Shown here: piece after piece, positions 16,429 through 23,977 of the stretch
Layout: every line of letters begins with the position of its first letter
How positions within the stretch are numbered: the stretch's first letter is position 1
From: Stutzerimonas stutzeri
GTDB taxonomy: Bacteria > Pseudomonadota > Gammaproteobacteria > Pseudomonadales > Pseudomonadaceae
Assembly: GCF_000219605.1 (NCBI RefSeq)
Contig: NC_015740.1
Location: 1,240,001 to 1,304,000 of the forward strand
DNA: 64,000 nt
Direction: 5' to 3'
Position numbers and translations under genes: made by a program
The notes under the pieces: generated by a model
Databases searched by the model: none
Told to the model about the DNA's origin: nothing
The model's input: the letters and a program-made list of their open reading frames with translations, nothing else

Positions 16429-17148
16429 ATGAACCTGCGGCCGTTGCTCGCTGCCGTCGTCCTGTTCGCCACTTTCGGCGCATCCGCCCAACCGGCCCCG
16501 GTGACGAACTCGCGCATGGTGCCCGCTCAAGTGCAGCCGGGCGCTGATGCCGCGCTCGACGAGAGGCAGGCGCGGGAGTGGGGGCTTCGCTCCGAGGAGT
16601 GGGCGCGTTACCGGCAACTGATGCAGGGGCCGCTCGGGGTCTATTCGCCCCAGCTCGATCCGCTCACGGCGCTGGGCATCGAGGCCCGCAGCGACGAGGA
16701 GCGCAGGCGCTACGCGGAGTTGCAGGTGCAGGCCGAGGCCCAGCGCGTCGGCAAGACGCTGGCCTACCAGCGCGCCTACGACGCGGCGTGGCAGCGCCTG
16801 TTTCCCGGCCAGCCGCGCGTGAGCCTGCCCGGCGCCAAGGCGCAGGGTGCCGGCAACACCGGCTCCGGGCGCCTGGCGGTCTTCGTCAAGGCCGACTGCG
16901 CACCGTGCGCGCAGCGCGTGCAGCAGTTGCAGGCGGCCGGCACGGCCTTCGATCTCTACATGGTCGGCAGCCGTCAGGACGACGCGCGCATCCGGCAGTG
17001 GGCCACCCAGGCGGGCATCGACCCGGCCAGGGTGCGCGCCCGCACCATCACGCTCAACCACGATGCGGGACGCTGGCTGTCGCTCGGCCTGCCCGGCGAT
17101 CTGCCGGCCGTGGTGCGCGAGGTGAACGGCCAATGGCAGCGGCAATAG
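16429..17148 (+). CDS. ICE protein, PFL_4693 (TIGR03759) family
   Basis: The 239-aa secreted protein has a signal peptide (LRPLLAAVVLFATFGASA, cleavage near residue 21). The family signature is clear: AREWGLRSEEWARYRQLM, GVYSPQLDPLTALGIEARS, then a thioredoxin-like C-terminal half with CAPC (FVKADCAPCAQRVQQLQ, near residue 155). AGGAGG precedes the ATG. It would act in the periplasm during mating-apparatus assembly. The next gene starts inside its 3' end (17133). Confidence 0.88.
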   Translation: MNLRPLLAAVVLFATFGASAQPAPVTNSRMVPAQVQPGADAALDERQAREWGLRSEEWARYRQLMQGPLGVYSPQLDPLTALGIEARSDEERRRYAELQVQAEAQRVGKTLAYQRAYDAAWQRLFPGQPRVSLPGAKAQGAGNTGSGRLAVFVKADCAPCAQRVQQLQAAGTAFDLYMVGSRQDDARIRQWATQAGIDPARVRARTITLNHDAGRWLSLGLPGDLPAVVREVNGQWQRQ

Positions 17149-17753
17149 GTGCTCCGGGCCGGGAGCACCGGCCGTCCCGCGTCGCCATCCGCTGCACCAG
17201 CGCCGCGCTGCTGCTCACCACCGTCGGCTGGGCGCTGGCCGCCCTGGCGCGGGAAGTGCCGCCGCCGGCCTATCAACTGGCGGCGCATCGTGCAGACGTG
17301 CCGGCGGCCGTGCTGTACGCGGTGGCCTTGCAGGAGAGCGGCGCCATGCTGCGCGGGCGCCTGATCCCCTGGCCGTGGACGCTCAACGTCGCCGGCTCGC
17401 CACAGCGCTACGCCACCCGCGTCGAGGCCTGCGCGGGGCTGCACCGTGCGCTCGCCCACACGCCGGCCAATCGCATCGACGCCGGCCTCGGCCAGGTCAA
17501 TCTCGGCTACCACACGCATCGCTACACGCAGCCCTGCGAGCTGCTGGACCCGTACCGCAACCTCGCCATCGCTGCGGAAATCCTGCGCGAACAGCACACG
17601 CCGGGCGAGGACTGGCTGCTTGCCATCGGCCGCTACCACCGGCCCGCCGGCGGGGCACCCGCGGCGCGATACCGGCGCAGTGTGCATCGGCACCTGACCC
17701 GCGTACTCGACCCCGGCGTTCCCGTTCCAACTCTCCAGGCCACCACGCCATGA
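17133..17753 (+). CDS. Lytic transglycosylase (SLT domain), transfer-associated
   Basis: The first in-frame ATG in context (17133) overlaps the TIGR03759 gene by 16 bases and gives 206 aa. An N-terminal membrane or signal segment (TSAALLLTTVGWALAALA) precedes a soluble lytic transglycosylase fold: VLYAVALQESGA carries the catalytic Glu near residue 66, AGLGQVNLGYHTHRY the second motif, and LAIAAEILREQH and AIGRYHRP the later ones. It would cut peptidoglycan locally to let the conjugation channel cross the wall. Its stop overlaps the next start. Confidence 0.85.
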   Translation: MAAAIGAPGREHRPSRVAIRCTSAALLLTTVGWALAALAREVPPPAYQLAAHRADVPAAVLYAVALQESGAMLRGRLIPWPWTLNVAGSPQRYATRVEACAGLHRALAHTPANRIDAGLGQVNLGYHTHRYTQPCELLDPYRNLAIAAEILREQHTPGEDWLLAIGRYHRPAGGAPAARYRRSVHRHLTRVLDPGVPVPTLQATTP

Positions 17754-18283
17754 ACCACACCGTCCTCATCGCCGCCATCGGGCTGCTGTCCACGACCACC
17801 ATCTTCGCCCAGACCGTCTCCGGGCCGCTGATCGTCGTCGAAGACCGCGGCGGCGACTCCGCGCTGCCGTACTACCAGTCGCTGAATCCTCAGCCGGATC
17901 AGGCCACGCCGCCGGCCCCGATGCCGACCCCTCGCGCGGGCAACACGGCCGACGCCGAAGCCGCCATGCTGCCGGTGCGCTCGACGCAACTGTCGCCGGG
18001 CGAGGTGCAGCGCCGCGTCATCCGGGCGCCGGGCCTGACGGCGCTGTTCCTGATCGGCGACGACGAGCGTTCGCGCGCCTGGCTGCGGCAGCGGCAGGCG
18101 GCGCTGCGAGAGCTGCAGGCCGTGGGCCTGGTGGTCAACGTGGAGTCGATGGCTGCGCTGACGGCGCTGCGCAGGCTGGCGCCCGGCCTGATCCTGTCGC
18201 CGGCCTCCGGCGATGATCTGGCCCAGCGCCTGGGCCTGCGCCACTACCCGGTGCTCATCACGGCCACCGGTGTCGAGCAGTAG
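17750..18283 (+). CDS. ICE protein, PFL_4695 (TIGR03765) family
   Basis: The 177-aa secreted protein has a signal peptide (TVLIAAIGLLSTTTIFAQ). Family features: GPLIVVEDRGGDSALPYYQSL at the mature N-terminus, a Pro-rich linker, then a domain with WLRQRQAALRELQAVGLVVNVES, LRRLAPGLILSPASGDDLAQRLGL and YPVLIT. The last part resembles the domain of TIGR03757. Periplasmic; role in the GI-type type IV secretion system by position. It overlaps the transglycosylase stop and precedes traD by 8 bases. Confidence 0.86.
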   Translation: MNHTVLIAAIGLLSTTTIFAQTVSGPLIVVEDRGGDSALPYYQSLNPQPDQATPPAPMPTPRAGNTADAEAAMLPVRSTQLSPGEVQRRVIRAPGLTALFLIGDDERSRAWLRQRQAALRELQAVGLVVNVESMAALTALRRLAPGLILSPASGDDLAQRLGLRHYPVLITATGVEQ

Positions 18284-18291
18284 GTGCGCAA

Positions 18292-20448
18292 ATGGCCCAA
18301 CCGCATGCGGTCGAGGTCTTGCTGCGGCCAGCGGTGGAGCTTTATACCGTGGCGGTCTGCACCGGCGCCGCGATTCTGTGCCTGGTGGCACCGTGGTCGC
18401 TCGCGCTGAACCCGCTGCTCGGCCTGGGCTCGGCGCTGGCCTTCCTGACCTTCGGCGCGATTCGCCTGCGCGATGCCTGGGCGATCCTGCGCTATCGCCG
18501 CAACATCCGCCGCCTGCCGCGCTACGTGATGACCAGCCGCGACGTGCCGGTGAGTCAGCAACGGCTGTTCGTCGGCCAGGGCTTTCGCTGGGAACAGCGG
18601 CACACGCACCGGCTGATGCAGACCTATCGGCCGGAGTTCCGCCGCTACGTCGAGCCGACGGCGATCTACCGGGCCGCCCGGCGGCTGGAGGAGCGGCTTG
18701 AGTTCGCGCCGTTTCCCGTCTCGACGCTGGCGCGCGCGTTGGCCTGGGACAGCCCGCTCAACCCGGCGCGACCACTGCCGTCGGTCGGCGGACTGCCACG
18801 CCTGCATGGCATCGAACCTGCCGAGGTCGACGTCACCCTGCCGCTGGGCGAGCGCGTCGGCCACACCCTGGTGCTGGGCACCACGCGCGTGGGCAAGACG
18901 CGGCTGGCCGAGCTGTTCATCACCCAGGACATCCGCCGCAAGGTCCGCGGCGAGCACGAGGTGGTGATCGTCTTCGACCCCAAGGGCGATGCGGACCTGT
19001 TGAAGCGCATGTACGTCGAGGCCAAGCGCGCCGGGCGCGAAGGCGAGTTCTACGTCTTCCATCTGGGCTGGCCGGACATCTCGGCGCGCTACAACGCCGT
19101 GGGCCGGTTCGGGCGGATCTCCGAGGTGGCCACGCGGATCGCCGGGCAGCTCTCCGGCGAAGGCAACAGCGCCGCGTTCCGCGAATTCGCCTGGCGCTTC
19201 GTCAACATCATCGCGCGCGCCCTGGTCGAGCTGGGGCAGCGGCCGGACTACCTGCTGATCCAGCGCCACGTCATCAACATCGACGCGCTGTTCATCGAGT
19301 ACGCCCAGCACTACTTCGCCAAGAACGAGCCGAAGGCCTGGGAGGTCATCGTCCAGCTCGAAGCGAAGCTGAACGAGAAGAACATCCCGCGCAACATGAT
19401 CGGGCGCGAGAAGCGCGTGGTGGCCCTCGAACAGTACCTGTCCCAAGTGCGCATCTATGACCCGGTGCTCGACGGCCTGCGCAGCGCCGTGCGCTACGAC
19501 CGGACCTACTTCGACAAGATCGTCGCTTCGCTGCTGCCGCTGCTGGAGAAGCTCACCACCGGCAAGATCGCGCAACTGCTCGCACCGAACTATTCCGACC
19601 TGTCCGACCCGCGGCCGATCTTCGACTGGATGCAGGTCATCCGCAAACGCGCGGTGGTCTACGTGGGGCTGGATGCGCTGTCCGACGCCGAAGTCGCGGC
19701 GGCGGTGGGCAACTCGATGTTCAGCGATCTGGTCTCGGTCGCCGGCCACATCTACAAGTTCGGCGTCGACGACGGGCTGCCCGGCGCCGCGGCGGGCGCC
19801 AAGATTCCGATCAACGTCCACGCCGACGAATTCAACGAACTCATGGGCGACGAGTTCATTCCGATGGTCAACAAGGGCGGCGGTGCCGGCGTGCAGGTGA
19901 CGGCCTACACGCAGACCTTGAGCGACATCGAGGCCCGCATCGGCAATCGTGCCAAGGCCGGCCAGGTGGTCGGCAACTTCAACAACCTGTTCATGCTGCG
20001 CGTGCGCGAGACCGCCACCGCCGAGCTGCTGACGCGACAACTGCCCAAGGTCGAGGTGTACGCCACGGCGCTGATGAGCGGCGCCACCGACAGCTCCGAT
20101 CCGCACGGCAATACCGCGTTCACGTCCAACACCCAGGACCGCATCAGCAGCAACAGCGTGCCGTTGATCGAGCCGGCGCATGTGGTGGCGCTGCCCAAGG
20201 GGCAGTGCTTCGCGCTGACCGAGGGCGGCAACCTCTGGAAAGTCCGCATGCCGCTGCCTGCGCCCGACCCCGACGAAGCCATGCCGAAGGATCTGCAGGA
20301 GCTGGCCGGCTACATGCGGCAGCACTACGTCGAGGCAGGAGACTGGTGGGAGAACCAAGGCATCCCCGGCCTGCAGGACAAGGCGCTGCCCGACGACCTG
20401 CTGGACGACTTCAAGCAGATGGCCGCGGCTGAAGAGGCCGAAGCATGA
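18292..20448 (+). CDS. traD: Type IV coupling protein TraD
   Basis: The 718-aa coupling ATPase has two N-terminal membrane helices (about residues 20-60) followed by the cytoplasmic motor domain. Walker A is GTTRVGKTR near residue 198 and Walker B lies in VVIVFDPKGDAD near 225. A C-terminal segment (NVHADEFNELMGDEFIPMVNKGGGAG) carries the conserved HADEF block of this family. It links the relaxase-DNA complex to the channel and drives DNA into it. The class is TraD of PFGI-1-like ICEs. It overlaps TIGR03747 by four bases. Confidence 0.92.
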   Translation: MAQPHAVEVLLRPAVELYTVAVCTGAAILCLVAPWSLALNPLLGLGSALAFLTFGAIRLRDAWAILRYRRNIRRLPRYVMTSRDVPVSQQRLFVGQGFRWEQRHTHRLMQTYRPEFRRYVEPTAIYRAARRLEERLEFAPFPVSTLARALAWDSPLNPARPLPSVGGLPRLHGIEPAEVDVTLPLGERVGHTLVLGTTRVGKTRLAELFITQDIRRKVRGEHEVVIVFDPKGDADLLKRMYVEAKRAGREGEFYVFHLGWPDISARYNAVGRFGRISEVATRIAGQLSGEGNSAAFREFAWRFVNIIARALVELGQRPDYLLIQRHVINIDALFIEYAQHYFAKNEPKAWEVIVQLEAKLNEKNIPRNMIGREKRVVALEQYLSQVRIYDPVLDGLRSAVRYDRTYFDKIVASLLPLLEKLTTGKIAQLLAPNYSDLSDPRPIFDWMQVIRKRAVVYVGLDALSDAEVAAAVGNSMFSDLVSVAGHIYKFGVDDGLPGAAAGAKIPINVHADEFNELMGDEFIPMVNKGGGAGVQVTAYTQTLSDIEARIGNRAKAGQVVGNFNNLFMLRVRETATAELLTRQLPKVEVYATALMSGATDSSDPHGNTAFTSNTQDRISSNSVPLIEPAHVVALPKGQCFALTEGGNLWKVRMPLPAPDPDEAMPKDLQELAGYMRQHYVEAGDWWENQGIPGLQDKALPDDLLDDFKQMAAAEEAEA

Positions 20449-21194
20449 GCGATCCGGCCGTCGCGGCACAGCGCCAGCAGCAACGACAGCAAGGCCTGAT
20501 CGCCAGCCTGGTCACGCTGCCGTTCCGCTTCTTCGGCGTGCTGTGCGGCGCGCTGCTGCTGTGCATCCTGATCGAATGCGTCGGCATGCACTTCTTCTGG
20601 CCCGAGCAGGGCTGGCGCCACGCGCAGGGCATGCTGCACTACGAGCTGGATCAGCTTTCCACGCATTTCACCCGCAGCGCGCTGGTGCAGGAGCCGGGGC
20701 GCACCGCGCACCGGCTGGTCGAGCAGGGCTACGACTGGCTGTTCGTGAAAAGCGGTCTGCTGGACTGGATACGCGACGCCTCGGCGCAGGCCAGCGCCGG
20801 CAGCCATCGTCCGACCAAGGATTTCCGCTACTACATCGGCTTGGTCTATGTGAACGTGGAGAGCTACCTGATCGCGGCGGCCTATACGACGCTGGTCTTC
20901 CTCGTGCGGCTGCTGGTGCTGTGCCTGACCCTGCCGCTGTTCCTGATGGCCGCCTTCGTCGGGCTGGTCGACGGCCTGGTGCGCCGGGACATCCGCCGCT
21001 TCGGCGCGGGACGCGAGTCGGGGTTCATCTATCACCGCGCCAGGGCCAGCCTGATCCCGCTGGCCGTGCTGCCGTGGGTGACTTACCTGGCACTGCCGGT
21101 CAGCGTGAACCCGCTGCTGATCCTGCTGCCCAGTGCCGCATTGCTCGGCGTGGCGGTGTGCATTGCGGCGGCGACGTTCAAGAAGTATCTGTAG
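20445..21194 (+). CDS. ICE membrane protein, TIGR03747 family
   Basis: The 249-aa integral membrane protein has hydrophobic segments near residues 25-50, 145-175 and 205-245 (RFFGVLCGALLLCILIEC, TLVFLVRLLVLCLTLPLF, LPVSVNPLLILLPSAALL). The family signature FRYYIGLVYVNVESYLIAA is seen near residue 127. It follows traD with a four-base overlap. In related ICEs the RAQPRD gene follows directly; here the 14-kb defence cargo intervenes and begins 45 bases later on the other strand. Confidence 0.88.
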   Translation: MSDPAVAAQRQQQRQQGLIASLVTLPFRFFGVLCGALLLCILIECVGMHFFWPEQGWRHAQGMLHYELDQLSTHFTRSALVQEPGRTAHRLVEQGYDWLFVKSGLLDWIRDASAQASAGSHRPTKDFRYYIGLVYVNVESYLIAAAYTTLVFLVRLLVLCLTLPLFLMAAFVGLVDGLVRRDIRRFGAGRESGFIYHRARASLIPLAVLPWVTYLALPVSVNPLLILLPSAALLGVAVCIAAATFKKYL

Positions 21195-21239
21195 CTGCCC
21201 TGCGCCAGGTCAGGTGAACGAAGCCATAGCAAATACGTT

Positions 21240-23867
21240 TCAAGCAATCTTCTTTTGCCTGTCTCGCAGAGACGCGGCCCAGTCCTTCAAAGCCTGAATG
21301 TCCTGAAAGAGATCAGTAGGTGGTGGCGGCGCGGCATTCCTACCGCTGGATGGATCGTGTGCGTCAACAATGTCGCAGCACTTCTTGAATCCGGCGGCGA
21401 AAGCATCGCAGTCAGCCTCGGTGAGCGCACTGACCTTCTTCAGGTCCTTGGCGTTGATGTAGTCCCTGTGGCGTTGAATAACGCGGACGAAAGCGATGTC
21501 CTCCAGGCCGCGCTCCCATGTGGCGCGCAGCGCGTTGTAGAGCTTTGCCACCTCAACGGCGTACTCGTCTTCCTGGTTGTTGTCATGCAGCAGCTTTGCC
21601 GCACGTGCCGCCTTCTCCAGCTTGTCGATGCGATCTTCGACGCTCTGGGCCTTCCAGGGCAGGCCGTCGGCCACCATACCGGCTCCCGCGGCGCCACGAC
21701 TGAGCGTCGTGAGTCGCACTGCCCGCCCGGTCTTCGTCGCGTGGTCATTCAGATCGTTCACGAACACCAAATCATGCGTGAAGACGATGACCTGACGGTT
21801 TTCCGCTTCTTCCACGAGACGCTTGGCCACCTGCCCACGCCAGCGATGGTCCAACGAGGACACCGGGTCATCGAAGACCAGAGCAGAGCGGTGCATCGCG
21901 GTGGCAAGCTCGGTCATGAAGGCGGCCAGCGCCACGCAGGTCTTTTCCCCTTCGCTCAGGATTTCGTGGACCTTGGCATCCGGCTTGGCGAAGAGGCGCA
22001 CCTGATACTGCGGTGAGCCGTACTTGCCGCCGGAGCGCACGATTTCGACGCGAACCTTCGACGCCGCAAGCCTGACAATCTCTTCCTGAAATCTGTCGCG
22101 CAGCCGAGGCGTAATCACGGTGTCGGCAATGTCATTGCCCATCTTGGTGATTGTGTTCGTCGCCGTGTCGCCCGCACACTCGGTCAGAAACCGGATGGTC
22201 TTCAGCCGCTGGATTTCGTCAGTGACGACCGGCAGCATGCCGGCGAGCAGCGCCCGGTCGCTCAGCTCGGCGAAATCGGCTTCGAGCTTCTTACGTTCAT
22301 CCGCGTCAGCGGACTTGCGCAGCTCGGCGGCGTAGTTGCGGATCGTGGTCTGAAGCAGGCTGAGATCAGGCAGCGGCGACGGTGGAACGGACGGAAGCTG
22401 TACCTCGCCGTTTCCGCCCAGGGCTTTGAGCAGCACGTGGCGCCGCAGCCGGGCTGCGGCGATGAAGCGGCGCGTCTGCTGCTGCAGCACTTCATTCTGG
22501 AGGCCCAGCTCGTCAAGACTGGCCTTCACCGCCCGCGTGCCGATTGCCCCGCCAGCTATGGTCTGACGTGCGGCCTGAGCTGCCTTCTCTGCCTCGCGTG
22601 CCAGCTGTTCCGTGTCCTTCTGGATGAAATCCTCGAAGCGTGCCATCCGTGCACGTGCCTCAGCTTCCAATGGCTGCTGGCAAAGCATGCAATGCGCGTC
22701 TTCTGCCGACGGCGGAAACGGCTGTCCAGGGTATGCGATCTCCGTCGAGTAGCGTCGGGCGGATTCCCAAAGTGCCCGCCACGTCTCGCCGCCGACGCCG
22801 GCAAGGGGTTCGCCCGTGAAGGCCTTCTCCGCGGCAAGACGTGCAGCGTCCCGTTTCGACCGTGCGTCCCTGGCGAGGGCAGCGGCCGCCAGCAGTTCCT
22901 CATCGGTGGTTCTGGCTGCAACGCTGTTTACCGCGGTAATCAGCCGCATGACGTTGTCGGCTTTGACGGTCTGTTCCGCCGCTGCCTTGGCCGGATTCTT
23001 CGACAGGTCTTCACGCAGACGCTCAAGACGGGCGCTTTCGTCTGCCGAAAGCGCCGCCAGCGCTTCGATCTTCTTTGCGTCTGTGTTGGCATTCAGCGCG
23101 GCAAGCGCCTTCCCCACGGCCGTGGTGGCCTTCCAGGTCGGCGCCGCAAAGATCGGATTGCGGGCCTTCTCAAGCTGCTTCTGCTCAGCTGCGAGGGCGT
23201 CCTTCACCGCCTGGCAGGCTGCAGCAAGCTCATCCGGTACGTCCAGGCCAAAGGGCCGGAATGCAACTTCGTTCTTCTCGCGGATATGCACTGAGGCGCA
23301 GTCGCTATCGAACACGCTCACCGCTGACAGCGTTGCATGCGGATTTGCGCCGTTCTGCCACTGTTCGACCGGCTGCGGCACACCGCCGACCCCGTACGCG
23401 ATGTTCGCGCCGACGCGCTTAGGGGGCTGATCGGCATACACATTGGGTTCAATCTTTCCGGCATGCCTTGCACGACATGCGCGCTTCAGGATTCTTGCGT
23501 AGCCGGACTTGCCCGCACCGTTGTCGCCGTAGATGATCGTGATTCCATTCGGCTCGAAGCCGAGGGTTTGACCGGCGGCAAGGTTGTTCACGCCGGTCAC
23601 GTCGGCGATCGACAGAAGCGATACCGCCGCGGTCTGACCGGGGTTGGCCGGAAGGTGGGCCTTCTCCAGCGGTACCGCTTTCAGCGCGCCTACGGGGGCA
23701 CCTTTGCCCTGTTTGCAAAGGTCCACGAGTTCGCCGATATCGGCGTCCGTCAGACGGCCGTTTGCGATGATGCGGCGCAGGGCGTCACGCTGCCAGAGTG
23801 GACGATCCTTTGACCAGTCCAGAATCGTTTCCAGGACGGTCTTCTGCTGTGCGGCGGGCTTCTGCAT
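21240..23867 (-). CDS. RloC-like zinc-hook AAA ATPase, last gene of the defence operon
   Basis: The 875-aa SMC/Rad50-like ATPase has Walker A GDNGAGKS at residues 114-121, long coiled coils, a CMLC zinc hook (C393, C396), the ABC signature LSEGEKT and Walker B LVFDDPVSSLDH, then a FTHDL motif. The C-terminal part (YNALRATWERGLEDIAFVRVI) resembles that of AAA_13/RloC proteins, where it can carry an anticodon nuclease. I cannot confirm nuclease residues. RloC genes are known to lie in restriction-modification loci. It starts 110 bases after the Res gene, with AGAGGA before the ATG, and its 3' end converges on TIGR03747. Confidence 0.78.
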   Translation of the reverse strand: MQKPAAQQKTVLETILDWSKDRPLWQRDALRRIIANGRLTDADIGELVDLCKQGKGAPVGALKAVPLEKAHLPANPGQTAAVSLLSIADVTGVNNLAAGQTLGFEPNGITIIYGDNGAGKSGYARILKRACRARHAGKIEPNVYADQPPKRVGANIAYGVGGVPQPVEQWQNGANPHATLSAVSVFDSDCASVHIREKNEVAFRPFGLDVPDELAAACQAVKDALAAEQKQLEKARNPIFAAPTWKATTAVGKALAALNANTDAKKIEALAALSADESARLERLREDLSKNPAKAAAEQTVKADNVMRLITAVNSVAARTTDEELLAAAALARDARSKRDAARLAAEKAFTGEPLAGVGGETWRALWESARRYSTEIAYPGQPFPPSAEDAHCMLCQQPLEAEARARMARFEDFIQKDTEQLAREAEKAAQAARQTIAGGAIGTRAVKASLDELGLQNEVLQQQTRRFIAAARLRRHVLLKALGGNGEVQLPSVPPSPLPDLSLLQTTIRNYAAELRKSADADERKKLEADFAELSDRALLAGMLPVVTDEIQRLKTIRFLTECAGDTATNTITKMGNDIADTVITPRLRDRFQEEIVRLAASKVRVEIVRSGGKYGSPQYQVRLFAKPDAKVHEILSEGEKTCVALAAFMTELATAMHRSALVFDDPVSSLDHRWRGQVAKRLVEEAENRQVIVFTHDLVFVNDLNDHATKTGRAVRLTTLSRGAAGAGMVADGLPWKAQSVEDRIDKLEKAARAAKLLHDNNQEDEYAVEVAKLYNALRATWERGLEDIAFVRVIQRHRDYINAKDLKKVSALTEADCDAFAAGFKKCCDIVDAHDPSSGRNAAPPPPTDLFQDIQALKDWAASLRDRQKKIA

Positions 23868-23977
23868 TTCTTGTTCCTCTTCCCTGCCGATTCATCATGC
23901 CCATGAAGCGGCGATTTCCCGCCGCCTGGGTGCCTTGCCGGAATCGCTCTTGCTCACCGTAATCGATCGATGGCAAC

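Noticed and set aside
18244..20469. Long antisense open frame (741 codons) opposite traD
   Set aside because: It is a by-product of high GC in the third codon position of traD. It has no RBS and no recognisable domain.
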